Assembly (NCBI RefSeq): GCF_028864635.1
Contig: NZ_CP104850.1
Span: forward strand, 1,742,001-1,806,000
Source: Cloacibacterium sp. TD35
GTDB lineage: Bacteria; Bacteroidota; Bacteroidia; Flavobacteriales; Weeksellaceae
Length of the DNA: 64,000 nt
Direction of reading: 5' to 3'
The notes under the pieces are model-generated. The model made no database searches. It saw nothing but the letters and a program-made list of their open reading frames with translations, and was not told where the DNA came from. Shown here in pieces: positions 41,876 through 51,167 of this stretch. The position numbers were made by a program, and so were the translations under genes. Position 1 is the first letter of the stretch; every line of letters begins with the position of its first letter.

Positions 41876-44593
41876 GTGAGAAACTATAGTAAAGTTTTAA
41901 AAATTGCTCCCGCTTTTTTATTAGCAGGAACAATTATGCTAGAAGCTCAACAAAGAGATTCAATTAAACAAAGAGACATTGAACAAGTTGTGCTTATTGG
42001 TTACGGTAAACAAAAGAAAACAGACTTAACAGGTTCTATTGCTTCCGTTACAGCCAAAGACTTTAATGGTGGTGCGACCTCGCCAGCTCAATTAATTCAG
42101 GGTAAAACTCCAGGTGTACAGGTAACTACTAATAGTGGTGCTCCAGGAGCAGGAGCTTCAATTAGAGTTCGTGGTACTGCATCATTAAATGGGAACCCAG
42201 CTCCTTTAATTGTAATTGATGGAGTGCCTCAAGATTTTTCTGGAATTAGCGGTGCTGCAGATCCATTGTCTTTAATTAACCCAAATGATATTGAATCATT
42301 TGATATTTTAAAAGATGCTGCGTCTACTGCAATTTATGGTAACCGTGCTACGAATGGTGTAATTTTAATTACTACTAAAAAAGGAAGTGCAGGTAAATTT
42401 AAAGTGAACTTCTCTACTATGACTTCTGTTTCTACCAAAATGGGTAATGTAGATGTTTTAGATGCAAACCAATATAGAGAATTTGTAAACGCTTATGCTA
42501 ATGATAACTACAAATCTAAATTAGGAATTGCGAATACCAATTGGCAAAATCTAATTTATCAAGTAGCTTGGGGTACAGATAATAACTTAGTTTTTTCTGG
42601 AGGTGTTAAAGGTTTACCTTATAGATTATCATTAGGTTACAACCATCAAAATGGTATTGTTAAAACCAATGAATTTAAAAGAACTTCATTAGGACTTAAT
42701 TTAAATCCTAAATTCTTTGACAATCACTTAACAGTGAATGTTAATTTAAAAGGTACTTATACAGACAATAGATTTTTACCAGATGGAGTAATTTCTAGTG
42801 CAACTTATTTTGATCCTACTCAACCGGTTTATTCTGGAAACTCTAATTATGGAGGTTATTATGAATGGTTATTGAATGGTGGATTAAACGTAAATGCTAA
42901 TGCTAACCCACTGGCAATGTTAGACGCTAACAGAAAACTTTCTTCTGTATACAGGGCTTTGGGTAATATTCAGTTAGACTATAAATTCCATTTCTTACCT
43001 GATTTACATTTTAATGTGAACGCGGGTTATGATTATGCAAAAGGTGAAGGTGTAAATACCACATATGGTCAATATAAAGGGGGTTATGCAGATAATGGTA
43101 GATATAATGAATATTCACAAGAAAAGAAAAATAAACTATTAGAAACTTACCTTAACTATACTAAAAAAGTTTCTGTAGTGAATATGGATTTGACTGCTGG
43201 TTACTCTTATCAAGACTTTTATAACGAGGAGCCTAGTTTCTTTAGTTATACTGGAAAAAATACTCCCCCAGTTCCGTCTACTCCAAAAGCTAACCAAACA
43301 ACTTTACTTTCATTCTATGGAAGAGCAATTTTTACTATAGCTAATAAATATATTATCAATGCTTCAATGAGAAGAGATGGTTCTTCTAGATTTTTTAATA
43401 AAACAAAAGATTATGTTTGGGGTAACTTCCCAGGAGTTTCTGTTGCGTGGAGATTAGACCAAGAATCTTTCTTAAAAGGTACAGGTGTAAATACCTTAAA
43501 ATTAAGAGGAGGTTGGGGTCAAACAGGTCAACAAGAATTACCAATTTCTTATGGTGCATTTGCTAAATATAGTGAGAGCCAGATTGGTGCAGAATATCAG
43601 TTTGGGGGTAATTTCTATACCATGTATAGACCAGACGTATATAACCCTTATTTAACTTGGGAAACTACTACTACTAAAAACTTAGGTTTGGATTTTGGAT
43701 TTGCTAATAACAGAATTTCTGGTTCGGTAGATGTATTTAGAAAAGATACTAAAGATTTATTAGTATTTAGCCCTATTCCAGCAGGGGATTTAAGTAACTT
43801 CAACTGGTTAAACGTAGGTACTATTAAAAACGAAGGTATAGAAGGAGTTATTAATTTAGTTCCTGTTAAAAATGAAAATACAACTTGGGAATTAGGATTT
43901 AATGCAACTCACTATAAACCAATTGTTAATAAGTTAATTAATAATGCTACTAATGATTATTTCATTGCAACAGGAGGAATTTCTGGTGGTGTAGGTAACA
44001 CTATTCAGGCACACGCTGTAGGTTATAATCCTAGTTCATTCTTAGTATATCAACAAGTTTATGATGTAAATGGAAAACCACTAGATGGAGTATATGTAGA
44101 TAGAAACGGAGATGGAATGATCAGTGCACAAGATAAGTATTATTACAAATCTACAACACCAGATGCTATCTTAGGATTCTCTACTAAATTAACTCACAAA
44201 AATTGGGATTTCAGTATGAGTGGAAGAGCAGTTTTAGGAAACTACGTTTATAATAACGCTGCTTCTAATAGCTCTATTAACTCTGCATTGACTAACGAAT
44301 ATTTACAAAACGTATATTCTACTGCTAAAACTTATGCATTTAAAGGAAACGAGTTATTCTCAGATATTTTTGTAGAAGATGCATCTTTCTTTAGATTAGA
44401 TAATGTAAACCTAGGATATGTATTTAAAGATTTTATCTCTAGCGGAAACAGTCTAAAAGTATATGGAATGGTACAGAATGTATTTGTAATTTCTGATTAT
44501 TCAGGTATAGATCCAGAAGTATTTGGAGGAATAGATAATGGTTATTATCAAATGCCAAGAGTATATTCATTAGGATTTAATTTTCAATTTTAA
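41876..44593 (+). CDS. susC: SusC-like TonB-dependent outer membrane transporter
   Basis: It has 905 residues. It imports maltodextrins across the outer membrane using TonB energy. A signal peptide spans residues 1-25. The TonB box region is IEQVVLIGYG near 37-46, and the plug carries RVRGTASLNGNPAPLIVIDGVP and the SusC signature ILKDAASTAIYGNRATNGVILITTKKG. The beta-barrel ends in a terminal Phe (LGFNFQF). The carboxypeptidase-like domain found in front of many SusC proteins is absent. The start is GTG: an upstream ATG in the area is followed by a stop, and the signal peptide needs this start. The susD-like gene follows after 12 bp. Confidence 0.95.
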   Translation: MRNYSKVLKIAPAFLLAGTIMLEAQQRDSIKQRDIEQVVLIGYGKQKKTDLTGSIASVTAKDFNGGATSPAQLIQGKTPGVQVTTNSGAPGAGASIRVRGTASLNGNPAPLIVIDGVPQDFSGISGAADPLSLINPNDIESFDILKDAASTAIYGNRATNGVILITTKKGSAGKFKVNFSTMTSVSTKMGNVDVLDANQYREFVNAYANDNYKSKLGIANTNWQNLIYQVAWGTDNNLVFSGGVKGLPYRLSLGYNHQNGIVKTNEFKRTSLGLNLNPKFFDNHLTVNVNLKGTYTDNRFLPDGVISSATYFDPTQPVYSGNSNYGGYYEWLLNGGLNVNANANPLAMLDANRKLSSVYRALGNIQLDYKFHFLPDLHFNVNAGYDYAKGEGVNTTYGQYKGGYADNGRYNEYSQEKKNKLLETYLNYTKKVSVVNMDLTAGYSYQDFYNEEPSFFSYTGKNTPPVPSTPKANQTTLLSFYGRAIFTIANKYIINASMRRDGSSRFFNKTKDYVWGNFPGVSVAWRLDQESFLKGTGVNTLKLRGGWGQTGQQELPISYGAFAKYSESQIGAEYQFGGNFYTMYRPDVYNPYLTWETTTTKNLGLDFGFANNRISGSVDVFRKDTKDLLVFSPIPAGDLSNFNWLNVGTIKNEGIEGVINLVPVKNENTTWELGFNATHYKPIVNKLINNATNDYFIATGGISGGVGNTIQAHAVGYNPSSFLVYQQVYDVNGKPLDGVYVDRNGDGMISAQDKYYYKSTTPDAILGFSTKLTHKNWDFSMSGRAVLGNYVYNNAASNSSINSALTNEYLQNVYSTAKTYAFKGNELFSDIFVEDASFFRLDNVNLGYVFKDFISSGNSLKVYGMVQNVFVISDYSGIDPEVFGGIDNGYYQMPRVYSLGFNFQF

Positions 44594-44605
44594 AAGGTAA
44601 TTTAA

Positions 44606-46249
44606 ATGAAAACAAATAAAATTAATATAAAAGCAATCGTAGGAACATTATCTCTTGCACTATTCTTTTCTTTATCATCTTGTACTAAAGATTTAGAAAG
44701 AACACCGATAATAGAAACTACAGGAGATGCTATTTTTTCGGATTTTAATAATTATCCAAACGCACTCGCTAAATTATATGGAGGTTTAGCACACGGTGGT
44801 CAAGAAGCTGGCGGTGGTAATGCTGATATTAGTGGTATTGATGGGAACTTCTCTCAATATACCAGACAGCTTTTCACCCTACAAGTTCTTCCTACTGATG
44901 AAGCTGTAATTGCATGGAATGACGGTACATTACAGACCATTCACAAAATGACTTGGGATTCATCTAATGAATTTGTTGCTGCTATGTATTATAGAATTTA
45001 TACAGAGATTGCTTTCTGTAATGAATTTCTTAGAAATACTACAGATGCTAAATTAACAGCTAATAATATTACAGGAACTAATTTAACTGAGGCTAAATAC
45101 ATGAGAGCTGAAGCTAGATTCTTAAGAGCACAGTCTTATTATCATGCTTTAGATTTATTTGGAAACGTTCCATTCGTAGATGAAACATACTTACCAGGTT
45201 CGCCTACACCTCCAAAAAGAATCGTAAGAGCTGATTTATATAAATTTGTAGAATCAGAACTATTAGCAGTAGCTAATGAATTAAAAGATCCTAAAACTAA
45301 TGAATATGGTAGAGCAGATAAAGCTGCTGCTTGGACTCTATTAGCTAGACTTTATCTTAATGCAGAAGTATATGCAGGAACTGCTAAATATGCAGATGTA
45401 ATTACCTATACTCAAAAAGTTATTAACGCAGGATATGGTATAAAACATACTTATGTGAAAGATAATAATGGAAATGTTATTGATGATAAAGGTTATCCAG
45501 AATTATTCTTAGCAGACAACCATTTAAATAATCCAGAAGTTATTTTCCCAGTTGCTTTTGATGGTGTACATATCAAAACTTATGGCGGTACTACATATTT
45601 AGTTCATGCAGCAGTAGGAGGTAAAATGCCAGCAAGCGATTTTGGAATCAACGGAGGTTGGGGTGGTCTTAGAACTACTAAAGCTTACGTTAACCTATTC
45701 GGTGGAGCAGGAACTAATGATAAGAGAGGTAACTTCTACACAAATGGCCAAACTTTAGAAATTAATGATTTAAGTAATTTCGCTGATGGTTATGCATTTG
45801 TTAAATTTAAAAATGTTACAAGTGCAGGTGTTGAAGGTGCAGACGGACCAGCTAAAGGTTCAGGAAATTTTGTAGATGCAGATATTCCTCTATATAGATT
45901 AGCAGATGTATACCTTATGTATGCAGAAGCAGTTCTAAGAGGTGGAGGCGGAAGCACAACTACAGCATTAGCTTATGTAAATGATTTAAGAGTAAGAGCT
46001 GGTGCAACTCCTGTTACATCAATCAGTAGAGATTTTATTTTAGACGAAAGAGCTAGAGAATTAGGTTGGGAAATGACCAGAAGAACAGACTTAATTAGAT
46101 ATGGTAAATTTACTTCTGCTTCTTACTTATGGCCATGGAAAGGTGGAGTAAAAGAAGGTCAAGCAGTTGGTGATTATAGAAATCTATACCCAATTCCTGC
46201 TAAAGATATTGTTGCTAACCCTAATTTAGTTCAAAATCCTGGATATTAA
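44606..46249 (+). CDS. susD: SusD-like glycan-binding outer membrane lipoprotein
   Basis: It has 547 residues. This surface lipoprotein binds maltodextrins and acts as the lid of the SusC channel. The lipoprotein signal peptide ends LSSC (Cys26). The SusD/RagB fold is helical, with TPR-like repeats: MYYRIYTEIAFCNEFL near 130, AKYMRAEARFLRAQSYYHALDLFGNVPFVDE near 165-195 and RADKAAAWTLLARLYLNAEVY near 235. The C-terminal part has ILDERARELGWEMTRRTDLIRYGKF and the usual ending NPNLVQNPGY. It is in an operon between susC-like and susE-like genes. Confidence 0.95.
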   Translation: MKTNKINIKAIVGTLSLALFFSLSSCTKDLERTPIIETTGDAIFSDFNNYPNALAKLYGGLAHGGQEAGGGNADISGIDGNFSQYTRQLFTLQVLPTDEAVIAWNDGTLQTIHKMTWDSSNEFVAAMYYRIYTEIAFCNEFLRNTTDAKLTANNITGTNLTEAKYMRAEARFLRAQSYYHALDLFGNVPFVDETYLPGSPTPPKRIVRADLYKFVESELLAVANELKDPKTNEYGRADKAAAWTLLARLYLNAEVYAGTAKYADVITYTQKVINAGYGIKHTYVKDNNGNVIDDKGYPELFLADNHLNNPEVIFPVAFDGVHIKTYGGTTYLVHAAVGGKMPASDFGINGGWGGLRTTKAYVNLFGGAGTNDKRGNFYTNGQTLEINDLSNFADGYAFVKFKNVTSAGVEGADGPAKGSGNFVDADIPLYRLADVYLMYAEAVLRGGGGSTTTALAYVNDLRVRAGATPVTSISRDFILDERARELGWEMTRRTDLIRYGKFTSASYLWPWKGGVKEGQAVGDYRNLYPIPAKDIVANPNLVQNPGY

Positions 46250-46269
46250 AATTCAAAATTGTAATTAAA

Positions 46270-47397
46270 ATGAAAAATAACATATTTAAAGGAGTATTTC
46301 TCTTATTAATATCACTTTTGGGGCTTATTTCTTGTAGTGATAGAGAGATTGTGACGGTTGATAATCAGTCTGCTCCAATTTTAATGGATGTATCTAAAGA
46401 ATCTGTTTTCTTAGATAAACATTTTCCTGATAACCCTGCGTTTAATGTAACATGGGATGTAGCTAAATATACAGTTCCTGTACAAATTACTTATAAAATA
46501 GAGGTTTCTGCAGATAATAAATTTACAAAGCCTTTTGTCTTGGGTACTGTTGCTAACTCAGCTAGAACCGCTACATTTACTAATGCTCAAATGAATACAG
46601 CGGCACAAACTATTGGGTTGGTTAAAGATGTAGAAGGTACTATGTACATTAGAGTTTCTTCATACTTAGGTAATGGAGAGAACTTGACTTCTACTTCTAA
46701 TGTATCTATGATTAAAATCACACCTTACGAGTTAGAATATCCAACTTTCTACATTGTAGGTGCTGCTTCATTCGTAGGTTGGTCTGCTGTAGATGCTCAA
46801 GTTTTATATAAATCTTCTAATAAATCTATGATTTATACTTATTTAGAAGGTGGTCAACCTTTTAGATTTTTAGGTCAAAAAAATTGGGATCCATTAAACT
46901 ATAGTATTGACTTAGCGGGAACTAGAGAAAATTATAGATATTTCAAACAAGTTTCTAGTAATTTAATACAAGATGGAGAAGAAAATATGAAGTTTACTGG
47001 AGCAACAGGTATTTATAAAATCACTATTAATGCAGCTACAGGTGTACAATCAATAGATGTTGCAGAATCTGCAATTCCTACATTTGATTTCCCTCAAATT
47101 TATATAGTAGGTACAATTAATGGTTGGGATGCAGCTACTGCACCAGCTATGACTAAAGTAGCTCCTGGTGTATATGAATATACAGTAAAACTTGATGATA
47201 ACTCAGAATTTAAATTCTTAGGTCAACGTTCTTGGGGAGATATAGAATGGGCTAATATTATGAAAGATAATGCTGGTAACTCTGGTTTCTTAGGTCCAAA
47301 AGGAGATAATGGTAATGTGAAATTTAATGGTGGTGGTAAAACTTATAAGATTACAGCTAACGTAAAAGCAGGAATCTATACCATTGTTGAGCCGTAA
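46270..47397 (+). CDS. susE: SusE-like starch-binding outer membrane lipoprotein
   Basis: It has 375 residues with lipobox GLISC (Cys22). An N-terminal Ig-like SusE domain (residues about 30-150; VTWDVAKYTVPVQITYKIEVS) is followed by two starch-binding modules. Each has an aromatic motif: FVGWSAVDAQ near 170 and INGWDAATAPAMTKVAPGVYEYTVKLDDNSEFKFLGQRSWGDIEW near 280. SusE proteins tether starch at the surface near SusC/SusD. The gene follows the susD-like gene by 20 bp and precedes a paralogue by 25 bp. Confidence 0.9.
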   Translation: MKNNIFKGVFLLLISLLGLISCSDREIVTVDNQSAPILMDVSKESVFLDKHFPDNPAFNVTWDVAKYTVPVQITYKIEVSADNKFTKPFVLGTVANSARTATFTNAQMNTAAQTIGLVKDVEGTMYIRVSSYLGNGENLTSTSNVSMIKITPYELEYPTFYIVGAASFVGWSAVDAQVLYKSSNKSMIYTYLEGGQPFRFLGQKNWDPLNYSIDLAGTRENYRYFKQVSSNLIQDGEENMKFTGATGIYKITINAATGVQSIDVAESAIPTFDFPQIYIVGTINGWDAATAPAMTKVAPGVYEYTVKLDDNSEFKFLGQRSWGDIEWANIMKDNAGNSGFLGPKGDNGNVKFNGGGKTYKITANVKAGIYTIVEP

Positions 47398-47422
47398 TTT
47401 ATAAATTTTAATAAATTTAGTT

Positions 47423-48820
47423 ATGAAAAATATTTTTAAAATAATTTCAATATTATTGTTAATTCCTCTAGTTTTCAGCTCTTGTAGAGACGAACAATAT
47501 GATGATAATTGGAAATCAGCTGATCCATCATTTACATTATACAATACTACTCTTACAAGTAATGTATTGTATCCTACAATGGATAAAAATCCATTCAGAT
47601 TAACTTGGGATAATTCATTAGGAGGAACTACATATAATGTAGTATTCTCTACAACGAGTGATTTTGCTACCAAAATTGCTTTTGGAACATCTAATACCAA
47701 TTCTTACAGTACTACTATAGGTGCACTTAATACTGCATTATTACAAGCAGGTTATTCACCATATGGTCTTAAAAAAGTATATTTTAGAGTAGAATCAGGG
47801 ACTAAAGTGTCAAATGCCGTTTCATTTGATGTTACCCCTTATCCTGCAACTGTACCAGTAATTACTAATCCTACTGCAGGAAAATCTTATGTGTTAAACA
47901 AAAATTTACCTGAAGATAATGCTCTTACTATGCTTTGGTCAGACTACAATGCATATGGGGTAGACGTTACCTACACAATAGAACTTGCTAAAACTACTGC
48001 TACAGAATTTGTAACTCTAGGTACTGTTAAAAACTTAAGAACTTTAGATATCACAAATAAAATTTTTAATGATGCAGTTCTTAAATTGGGATTAGTTCCT
48101 GATGTTGAAGCATCAGTAGATATGAGAGTTACTGCTACTACAAAATCTGTAGGGGGAACAATCAATAAAGTTTCTCAAGTGGTTACAGTAAAAGTGACTC
48201 CTTATGTTGCTTTCAAAAACCTATTCTTAGTAGGAGATGCTACAGCAGCTGGTTGGAGTACTAATAATAATAACCAAGCTATTTTCAGAGATGCTTCTAA
48301 TCTTAATAAGTTCTACTTTACAGGTAAATTTGGAACCAGTATGTTTAAGTTGTTAGAAATCTTAGGAGATAATACATGGCAACCGCAATGGGGAGTTAAA
48401 GGTGGAGCTGTTGCAAACAGTGATGGTGGTGATCCAGATCCATTCACAGTTTCTTCTGCAGGATATTATTCTTTTGAAGTAGATATTCTTGCTAAAACTT
48501 ACTCAATCACTCCTTATTCAGGAGCTATGACTACTTACACTTCTATTGATATAGCAGGTAGTTTAAACGGGTGGAGTGGAAGCACTGTACTTACTCAATC
48601 TAGTTTTGATCCTCACCAATGGTATATCAAAGATTTAGTAGTATCATCAAATGGTGAAGCTAAATTTAGAGCAAATGGTAATTGGGATGTTAACTGGGGA
48701 GCTGGTTCAGAATTCTCTGGTCAAGGTACTCAAGGAGGTGCAAACATTCCTCTAAACGCAGGTACTTATGATGTTTATTTCAATGACATCGACGGAAGAT
48801 ATGTTTTCGTTAAAAAATAA
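47423..48820 (+). CDS. SusF/SusE-like starch-binding outer membrane lipoprotein
   Basis: It has 465 residues with lipobox VFSSC (Cys21). Two SusE-type Ig-like domains (residues about 35-140 and 145-265) precede two binding modules, one around DATAAGWSTNNNNQAIF and LLEILGDNTWQPQWGV, the other around IAGSLNGWSGSTVLTQSSFDPHQWYIKDLVV and ANGNWDVNWGAG. The extra Ig-like domain makes it longer than the preceding gene product, as SusF is longer than SusE. It is the last of the surface binding proteins; a terminator follows, so the enzyme genes downstream may have their own promoter or rely on read-through. Confidence 0.88.
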   Translation: MKNIFKIISILLLIPLVFSSCRDEQYDDNWKSADPSFTLYNTTLTSNVLYPTMDKNPFRLTWDNSLGGTTYNVVFSTTSDFATKIAFGTSNTNSYSTTIGALNTALLQAGYSPYGLKKVYFRVESGTKVSNAVSFDVTPYPATVPVITNPTAGKSYVLNKNLPEDNALTMLWSDYNAYGVDVTYTIELAKTTATEFVTLGTVKNLRTLDITNKIFNDAVLKLGLVPDVEASVDMRVTATTKSVGGTINKVSQVVTVKVTPYVAFKNLFLVGDATAAGWSTNNNNQAIFRDASNLNKFYFTGKFGTSMFKLLEILGDNTWQPQWGVKGGAVANSDGGDPDPFTVSSAGYYSFEVDILAKTYSITPYSGAMTTYTSIDIAGSLNGWSGSTVLTQSSFDPHQWYIKDLVVSSNGEAKFRANGNWDVNWGAGSEFSGQGTQGGANIPLNAGTYDVYFNDIDGRYVFVKK

Positions 48821-48846
48821 TTGATTTTAAACAGCTAAACCATATT

Positions 48847-48875
48847 AAAGCCGCATTTTTTGCGGCTTTTTTATG
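48847..48875 (+). terminator. Terminator after the SusF-like gene
   Basis: AAAGCCGCA and TGCGGCTTT form a 9-bp stem around five T residues, followed by a T run. It divides the binding-protein genes from the enzyme genes. Confidence 0.85.
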
Positions 48876-48998
48876 AAATAAAACATGTATTTTTATGCTA
48901 ATTTTATTGGAATAGTTCAATACTTTGTTTACTTTTAGTCGTTCTATTTTTTTAGAATAAGAAATACCTAAATTACTGTAAATTAAACAACTTGCTTT

Positions 48999-51161
48999 AT
49001 GAAAATTGTGAAAAACAGCGTGCTTTTCCTAATGCTTTCTCCTGCATTATTTTTGGCACAATCTCTAAAATCTCCAGACGGAAACTTCGAAATGAATTTT
49101 CAATTGAAAAATGGAGTTCCTTATTATCATCTTAATTACAAAGGGAAAACAGTAATCGAAGATTCTAAACTAGGCCTTCGATTGCTTAAAGATAATACCA
49201 TCGCTTTTGATAATGTCAACAAACTGCCAGATGGTAAAAATCTCAATTCTGACTTCGAAAAAATTGCAGAAAACAGAGATTCTAAAAACGAAAATTGGGC
49301 TCCCGTTCTTGGAGAAAAAAAATATTATACCAATCATTATAACGAACTTTCGGTTACTCTTAATCAACCCAATGAAGACCGTAAAATCATTGTTAAGTTT
49401 AGACTTTTTAATGATGGTTTAGGTTTCAGATATGAGTTTCCTCAACAGAAAAATCTTAATTATTTCGTTGTAAAAGAAGAAGATACCGAATTTAATTTTC
49501 CTTATGATTTAAAATCTTGGTGGGTTCCTGCAGACTATGATACGCAGGAATATAGACCTACAACCAGTTTGGTTTCTCAGATTTCTACAAAATGGGAAAG
49601 CAGTTTTGATAGTAACGCATCTCAAACTTTGGTTAAAAATGCGGTTCAATCACCTCTTATGTTGAAAAAAGAGTTTTCTGGTAAAGAAAAACCACTGTAC
49701 ATTAACCTTGCAGAAGCGGCTGTAATCAATTATCCAGCTTCTCATCTTGAAGTAGATTCAGAAAATTTTGACTTTAAAACCCATCTTACTCCAGACGCAC
49801 AAGGTGCAAAAGGTTATATGCAAACACCTGCAGTAACACCATGGAGAACCGTTATCGTTTCAGAAAAAGCAGAAGAAGTGCTAGATTCTAAAATGATTTT
49901 TAACTTAAATGAGCCAACTAAATACACTGATACTTCTTGGATTCATCCTGTGAAATATATTGGAGTTTGGTGGCAAATGTTCGTTCCAAACCGTGGAACT
50001 TGGAGTTATTCCAATTTAGACAATATACATCTTGGCGTTACAGATTATTCTAAAGCGAAGCCAAACGGAACACACGCTGCGAATAATGATAATGTTAAAA
50101 AATACATTGATTTCGCTTCTAAACATGGCTTTGATGCTGTTTTGGTAGAAGGTTGGAATGAAGGCTGGGAAGATTGGTTCGGAAAATCGAAAGAATTTGT
50201 TTTTGATTTTATCACACCGTATCCAGATTTTGATATTAAAATGCTCAATGAATATGCGTATTCTAAAAATGTGAAACTCATTATGCACCATGAAACATCT
50301 GCTTCAGCAACCAATTACGAAAGATGGCTTGACCCAGCTTTTAAATTAATGAAAGAACATGGTTATGATGCGGTGAAAACAGGTTACGTAGGAAATATTA
50401 TTCCTAGAGGCGAACATCACTATTCTCAGTGGATGATTAACCATTATCAAAGAGTTGTAGACAAAGCTGCAGAATATAAAATCATGGTTAATTCTCACGA
50501 AAGTGTTCGTCCTAGTGGTTTAAGCAGAACTTATCCGAACTGGATTGCTGCAGAAGCAGCTCGTGGAACAGAGTTCGAAGCGATGGGAGGTAATAATCCA
50601 GATCACACTACCATTTTGCCATTTACAAGATTTATGGGTGGACCAATGGATTACACTCCAGGAATTTTCCAAACACAATACAATTATTATGATGCTAACA
50701 ATAAAAGCTTTGCCAATACTACTTTAGCTAAGCAGTTAGGATTATATGTAGTGATGTATTCTCCACTTCAGATGGCTTGTGATTTACCAGAAAACTACGA
50801 GAGACATTTAGATGCTTTCCAATTCATCAAAGATGTAGCTGTAGATTGGGATGATACCAAAATTTTGGCTGCAGAACCAGGTGATTATATTCACACTGCG
50901 AGAAAAGGGAAAGGTTCAGAAAATTGGTTTGTAGGAGGAGTTACAGACGAAAATGCTAGAGATTTCACTGTAGATTTTTCTTTCTTAGAAAAAGGAAAAA
51001 AATACGAAGCTACTATTTACGAAGATGGTAAAAATGCTGATTACGAAAAAAATCCGCAAGCTTATCATATTTACAAAAAAGTAGTAACCAATGGTTCTAA
51101 AATCAAGATTCACCTTGCAAGAAGCGGTGGTTATGCTATTTCTTTAAAGCCAATTAAATAG
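48999..51161 (+). CDS. susB: Glycoside hydrolase family 97 alpha-glucosidase (SusB-like)
   Basis: It has 720 residues with a signal peptide (1-20, ending LFLA|QS). SusB-type GH97 enzymes are calcium-dependent, inverting alpha-glucosidases that release glucose from maltodextrins in the periplasm. The catalytic layout matches B. thetaiotaomicron SusB: Glu432 (IMHHET, equal to its Glu439), Glu501 (NSHES, equal to Glu508) and Glu525 (RGTEFEAM, equal to Glu532), with His430 and His500 near the metal; every position is shifted by exactly seven. The glutamate set is the inverting type, not the nucleophilic retaining type. The amylase gene follows after 6 bp. Confidence 0.95.
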   Translation: MKIVKNSVLFLMLSPALFLAQSLKSPDGNFEMNFQLKNGVPYYHLNYKGKTVIEDSKLGLRLLKDNTIAFDNVNKLPDGKNLNSDFEKIAENRDSKNENWAPVLGEKKYYTNHYNELSVTLNQPNEDRKIIVKFRLFNDGLGFRYEFPQQKNLNYFVVKEEDTEFNFPYDLKSWWVPADYDTQEYRPTTSLVSQISTKWESSFDSNASQTLVKNAVQSPLMLKKEFSGKEKPLYINLAEAAVINYPASHLEVDSENFDFKTHLTPDAQGAKGYMQTPAVTPWRTVIVSEKAEEVLDSKMIFNLNEPTKYTDTSWIHPVKYIGVWWQMFVPNRGTWSYSNLDNIHLGVTDYSKAKPNGTHAANNDNVKKYIDFASKHGFDAVLVEGWNEGWEDWFGKSKEFVFDFITPYPDFDIKMLNEYAYSKNVKLIMHHETSASATNYERWLDPAFKLMKEHGYDAVKTGYVGNIIPRGEHHYSQWMINHYQRVVDKAAEYKIMVNSHESVRPSGLSRTYPNWIAAEAARGTEFEAMGGNNPDHTTILPFTRFMGGPMDYTPGIFQTQYNYYDANNKSFANTTLAKQLGLYVVMYSPLQMACDLPENYERHLDAFQFIKDVAVDWDDTKILAAEPGDYIHTARKGKGSENWFVGGVTDENARDFTVDFSFLEKGKKYEATIYEDGKNADYEKNPQAYHIYKKVVTNGSKIKIHLARSGGYAISLKPIK

Positions 51162-51167
51162 AATGAT

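Noticed and set aside
41869-41876. TATTTTTG as the promoter of the SusC-like gene
   Set aside because: It overlaps the start codon, so transcription from it would leave out the start of the signal peptide.
49170-50314. Open frames on the minus strand and other frames within the GH97 gene
   Set aside because: The GH97 frame has all catalytic residues at the expected spacing; the others are shadows.
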